In this document: piece after piece, positions 6,044 to 8,224 of the stretch
Numbering within the stretch: position 1 is the first letter of the stretch
Layout of the letters: each line of letters starts with the position of its first letter
Source of the DNA: Syntrophobacterales bacterium
GTDB lineage: Bacteria; Desulfobacterota; Syntrophia; Syntrophales; UBA6807
Direction: 5' to 3'
DNA length: 8,224 bases
NCBI GenBank assembly: GCA_021159265.1
Contig: JAGGSD010000397.1
Coordinates: 1 to 8,224, forward strand
Position numbers and translations under genes: made by a program
The notes under the pieces: model-generated
Databases searched by the model: none
Told to the model about the DNA's origin: nothing
Seen by the model: the letters and a program-made list of their open reading frames with translations, nothing else

Positions 6044-7244
6044 AAGATATGAAGCGCTGAGCGCAAATGAGGCTATGGAGAAGATAAAGGCGGATCTGGG
6101 CCCGGACGCCATAGTGCTTTCCAGCAAAAGGGTGAATGGGAATCTTGAGGTGGTTGCCGCCAGGGATGATAATTATGAAATCCCGAGAAGACATGAAGCC
6201 GGAAAAGGCGAGAAAGAGGGGGCAGACACATTTTCTCTACTCAGATCGGATATTAACGAACTGAAATCCTTCATTGTGGATTTCAAAAGGGAAGGGGGCG
6301 TTTATGCCGAGCTGGCTGAATTAAAGGAGACAATGGGCGCCCTGCTTGATGTCCTTGGCGTTCAAGGAAATGGGGAAGTTTCTTCTCCCCTGTCAAAGGT
6401 TTATTATCACCTGATTTCGGTCGGCGTATCGAAGGAGCGGGCATGTGCGTTAATAGAGGAATTAAAGAACGATGGCTCGACGGCCGAACCGGAGAATTAT
6501 CATCATGCCCTGAGCGCCGCTGAGGATGCGATAAAACGATCTATCACGCCTTCTTATAGAGATCTGAAGAAAAAGAGGATTTCCGCCTTTGTCGGCCCCG
6601 CCGGCGAGGGGAAAACAACAACCCTGGCAAAGCTGGCCGCCCGTCGTTTATTCGAAGAGAAATTAAATGTGGGTATCATAACCATGGACACATATCGGAT
6701 AGGCGCGGCGGAACAACTGAAGACATATGCGAACATCATGAATGTTCCCATGGAGATTGCTTCTGAAAAAAAGGAATTTGAGAGGGCTTTGAACAGGTTT
6801 GACGATAGAGATGTTATACTGGTGGACACGCCTGGCAAGAGTCGTGGCGATGAAAATTACCTGTTGAAATTAAAGGAGTGTCTTGAGACGGGCAATTCCC
6901 TGGAAACGAATCTTGTTTTAAGCATGACGTCAAGCAGGGAGAACATGATGGGTGCCGCTACGAGATTCGGCATTGCAGGTTATAACAACATCATATTTAC
7001 GAAGCTGGATGATTCAAGAAAATCCGGTTCAATCTACGATGTTATTGACCATGTCGGCAAACCGGTTTTCTACGTTGCTAATGGACAGAATGTCCCCCGG
7101 GATTTAAAAAAAATGGATCCCACAAAGCTTGCAAGGCTGATAGTGGGCGGGGTTCAGGGTTCAGGGGTCAGGGGTCAGAGGTTGGAAGTCAGAGGGCAGA
7201 GGTCAGAGAAAGAGCAACCAGCAACCAGCAACCCTGAACCTTGA
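6033..7244 (+). CDS. flhF: Flagellar placement GTPase FlhF, with a repeat-encoded C-terminal tail
   Basis: FlhF is an SRP-type GTPase that directs the new flagellum to its site, usually the pole. Residues 1-45 (MQIKRYEALSANEAMEKIKA onward) are the typical N-terminal segment, followed by a variable charged region, a helical N domain (about 115-180) and the NG GTPase core. The P-loop is GPAGEGKTTT (188-197), then DTYRIGAAEQLKTYA (219-233). G3 is DTPGK (265-269), where SRP GTPases usually have DTAGR. G4 is TKLDD (323-327), and the G5 region is VANGQNVPRDL (348-358). The normal fold ends near residue 373. Residues 374-403 are translated heptamer array with a visible 7-residue periodicity (GQRLEVR, GQRSEKE) and end at a TGA inside the array. 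The start overlaps flhA by 11 bases, implying translational coupling. Full family length would be about 373. Confidence 0.93.
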   Translation: MQIKRYEALSANEAMEKIKADLGPDAIVLSSKRVNGNLEVVAARDDNYEIPRRHEAGKGEKEGADTFSLLRSDINELKSFIVDFKREGGVYAELAELKETMGALLDVLGVQGNGEVSSPLSKVYYHLISVGVSKERACALIEELKNDGSTAEPENYHHALSAAEDAIKRSITPSYRDLKKKRISAFVGPAGEGKTTTLAKLAARRLFEEKLNVGIITMDTYRIGAAEQLKTYANIMNVPMEIASEKKEFERALNRFDDRDVILVDTPGKSRGDENYLLKLKECLETGNSLETNLVLSMTSSRENMMGAATRFGIAGYNNIIFTKLDDSRKSGSIYDVIDHVGKPVFYVANGQNVPRDLKKMDPTKLARLIVGGVQGSGVRGQRLEVRGQRSEKEQPATSNPEP

Positions 7245-7255
7245 ACCCTAAACCC
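7151..7255. repeat. Heptamer array overlapping the 3' end of flhF
   Basis: Fifteen units stay in a 7-base register with no slip. Eight are of GGTTCAG/GGGTCAG/AGGTCAG type (7151-7206), one is transitional, then come GCAACCA, GCAACCA, GCAACCC, TGAACCT, TGAACCC and TAAACCC (7214-7255). The outer ends are complementary and could form a long imperfect hairpin. It is the cleanest array in the window. The first 13 units are translated as the FlhF tail, and the flhF stop codon is inside unit 14. The flhG ribosome binding site follows seven bases later. Confidence 0.88.
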
Positions 7256-7261
7256 TCATAT

Positions 7262-7267
7262 AAGGAG
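7262..7267 (+). promoter_or_regulatory. Ribosome binding site that decides the flhG start
   Basis: AAGGAG lies six bases before GTG 7274 and only three before GTG 7271. The spacing favours 7274, which also gives the family N-terminus MDQAxxLR. It excludes the in-frame TTG at 7241, which lies upstream of this site inside the repeat. Confidence 0.85.
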
Positions 7268-7273
7268 ATAGTG

Positions 7274-8140
7274 GTGGATCAGGCAGGAGCGTTGAGAGAA
7301 ATGAAAATGAATATGATGCCCACGGCAATCAGGCAAAAGATGCACAACGGCAATACCCGGGTTATCGCCGTTACCAGCGGTAAGGGGGGCGTCGGGAAAA
7401 CAAATATAACGGCAAACTTTGCGTATATTCTTTCGAAGATGGGCAAAAGAATTTTGCTGCTCGATGCTGATGCCGGATTGGCCAATATAGATGTAATCCT
7501 GGGTATTACTCCAAAATATAACTTGCGCCATGTTCTTCGCGGCGAAAAAACCGTGTCGGAGGCCGTTGTCGAGGGTCCGGGTGGTGTCAGGATCCTGCCG
7601 GCAGCCTCGGGAATTCCTGAGATGGTCGAGCTGTCAAAAGGGCAGAAATTTACTCTTCTCGAGGAACTGGAAGGACTGGATGAAGACTTCGATTTTATGC
7701 TTATCGATACGGCCGCGGGAATTGCCGGAAATGTCATGTATTTTAATATGGCAGCTAGGGAAATTATTGTGGTTGCTTCACCTGAGCCTACATCTCTGAC
7801 GGATGCCTATGCCTTAATCAAAGTGCTTTATCAAGGCTACGCGGCAAGACAATTTATGCTGCTTGTCAACATGGTCGGGGATTCAAATGAGGCCGGAGGG
7901 GTTTACACGAGATTGAGCAACGCTACGAATCATTTCCTTGATCTTCCAATCGAGTACCTTGGGTATATCCCTAATGATCGGAATGTTCCGAAGGCGGTGA
8001 AAAAACAAAGATTGCTGGCGGAGGCCTTTCCTGATTCGAAGGCGACCAAAAGCATGTCTCAAGTTGTCGAAAAGCTGTGCCGGAAACAGCCGGAAGGTTA
8101 TGAAGACGGCACCATTAAATTTTTTGGCAGGTCGCTGTAA
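7274..8140 (+). CDS. flhG: Flagellar number regulator FlhG (FleN/YlxH), MinD-type ATPase
   Basis: FlhG is a MinD/ParA-family ATPase that limits flagellar number and, in studied species, stimulates FlhF GTP hydrolysis through an N-terminal DQAxxLR motif. From GTG 7274 the product is 288 residues and begins MDQAGALREM, exactly that motif. The deviant Walker A is SGKGGVGKT (35-43, signature K37 and catalytic-loop K42). LLLDADAGLANIDVILG (61-77) is the A' region, and IDTAAGI (144-150) is switch II. The C-terminus IKFFGRSL has the aromatic and basic mix seen in membrane-contacting ends of this family, which is an inference here. GTG is chosen over the upstream TTG at 7241 for its ribosome binding site and motif. 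The gap to flhF is 29 bases, consistent with co-transcription and co-function. No terminator is visible after the stop. Confidence 0.95.
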   Translation: MDQAGALREMKMNMMPTAIRQKMHNGNTRVIAVTSGKGGVGKTNITANFAYILSKMGKRILLLDADAGLANIDVILGITPKYNLRHVLRGEKTVSEAVVEGPGGVRILPAASGIPEMVELSKGQKFTLLEELEGLDEDFDFMLIDTAAGIAGNVMYFNMAAREIIVVASPEPTSLTDAYALIKVLYQGYAARQFMLLVNMVGDSNEAGGVYTRLSNATNHFLDLPIEYLGYIPNDRNVPKAVKKQRLLAEAFPDSKATKSMSQVVEKLCRKQPEGYEDGTIKFFGRSL

Positions 8141-8175
8141 GGTTCAAGGGGTCAGGGTTCGGGGTTCAGGGGTTA
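8141..8175. repeat. Heptamer array directly after flhG
   Basis: Five G-rich units in register (GGTTCAA, GGGGTCA, GGGTTCG, GGGTTCA, GGGGTTA) start at the base after the flhG stop. Only the G-rich half is present; after GTCCCTT the pattern is lost, so this is either a half element or one interrupted by the next repeat. Confidence 0.75.
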
Positions 8176-8200
8176 GTCCCTTAATCGTAAAGTTCGTGCC

Positions 8201-8224
8201 TGCCTGTGCGTGTCCGCACGCAGA
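8201..8224. repeat. Partial hairpin element cut by the window edge
   Basis: TGCGTG (8207-8212) and CACGCA (8217-8222) form a perfect six-pair stem around TCCG. The preceding TGCCTGCCTG suggests that the right arm continues past base 8224 with a complementary CAGGCAGG, but this cannot be seen. A terminator is possible but there is no visible T tract. Confidence 0.45.

Noticed and set aside
7140..7244. Frameshift or pseudogene at the end of flhF
   Set aside because: The conserved GTPase domain is complete and the frame is open to the stop; the odd tail is explained by read-through into the heptamer array.
7151..7255. CRISPR array or telomere-like repeat
   Set aside because: There are no constant repeats with unique spacers. 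The CCCTAAA-like unit occurs once within degenerate heptamers inside an operon, so it is not a telomere tract.
7530..7799. An 89-codon plus-strand frame inside flhG
   Set aside because: It is in another frame of a conserved ATPase gene and has low-complexity basic composition with no family features.

Overview
The window is one co-directional (+ strand) block of eight flagellar genes in the order fliO, fliP, fliQ, fliR, flhB, flhA, flhF, flhG. The first six encode the membrane export apparatus of the flagellar type III secretion system. The last two encode the SRP-type GTPase and MinD-type ATPase that set flagellar position and number. All eight read as intact, full-length genes. The order and the flhF-flhG pair suggest a Gram-negative bacterium with a polar flagellum. 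A Desulfobacterota/Deltaproteobacteria- or Nitrospirota-like genome is my best guess, from gene order and the style of intergenic repeats; the sequence does not prove it.

Layout: 1-133 is a non-coding leader made mostly of degenerate repeats. fliO (134-490) and fliP (503-1357) lie close together. fliQ (1464-1733), fliR (1842-2606), flhB (2713-3777) and flhA (3959-6043) are each separated by 106-181 bases of repeat. flhF (6033-7244) overlaps flhA by 11 bases. flhG is best started at GTG 7274 and ends at 8140. The last 84 bases hold another repeat and part of a hairpin element cut by the window edge.

The export proteins work together. FliO assists assembly of FliP. FliP, FliQ and FliR form the export gate. 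FlhB switches substrate specificity after self-cleavage at its NPTH site. FlhA is the energy-coupling and chaperone-docking subunit. FlhF recruits the first flagellar parts to the pole, and FlhG, through its N-terminal DQAxxLR motif, is expected to stimulate FlhF GTP hydrolysis.

The unusual part is between the genes. Every spacer longer than about 20 bases is a degenerate tandem array with a strict 7-base period. In most arrays the 5' half reads like GGGTCAG or GGTTCAG and the 3' half reads like the complement (TGAACCC), so the array is a large imperfect inverted repeat. An AT-rich variant (TTGAAAT going to TCGAATT) fills the flhB-flhA spacer. The repeats intrude into two genes: the first ~20 codons of fliP come from a heptad run plus a GC-rich palindrome, and the last 30 codons of flhF are translated heptad array. 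Three genes just downstream of arrays (fliR, flhB, flhA) have no visible Shine-Dalgarno sequence.
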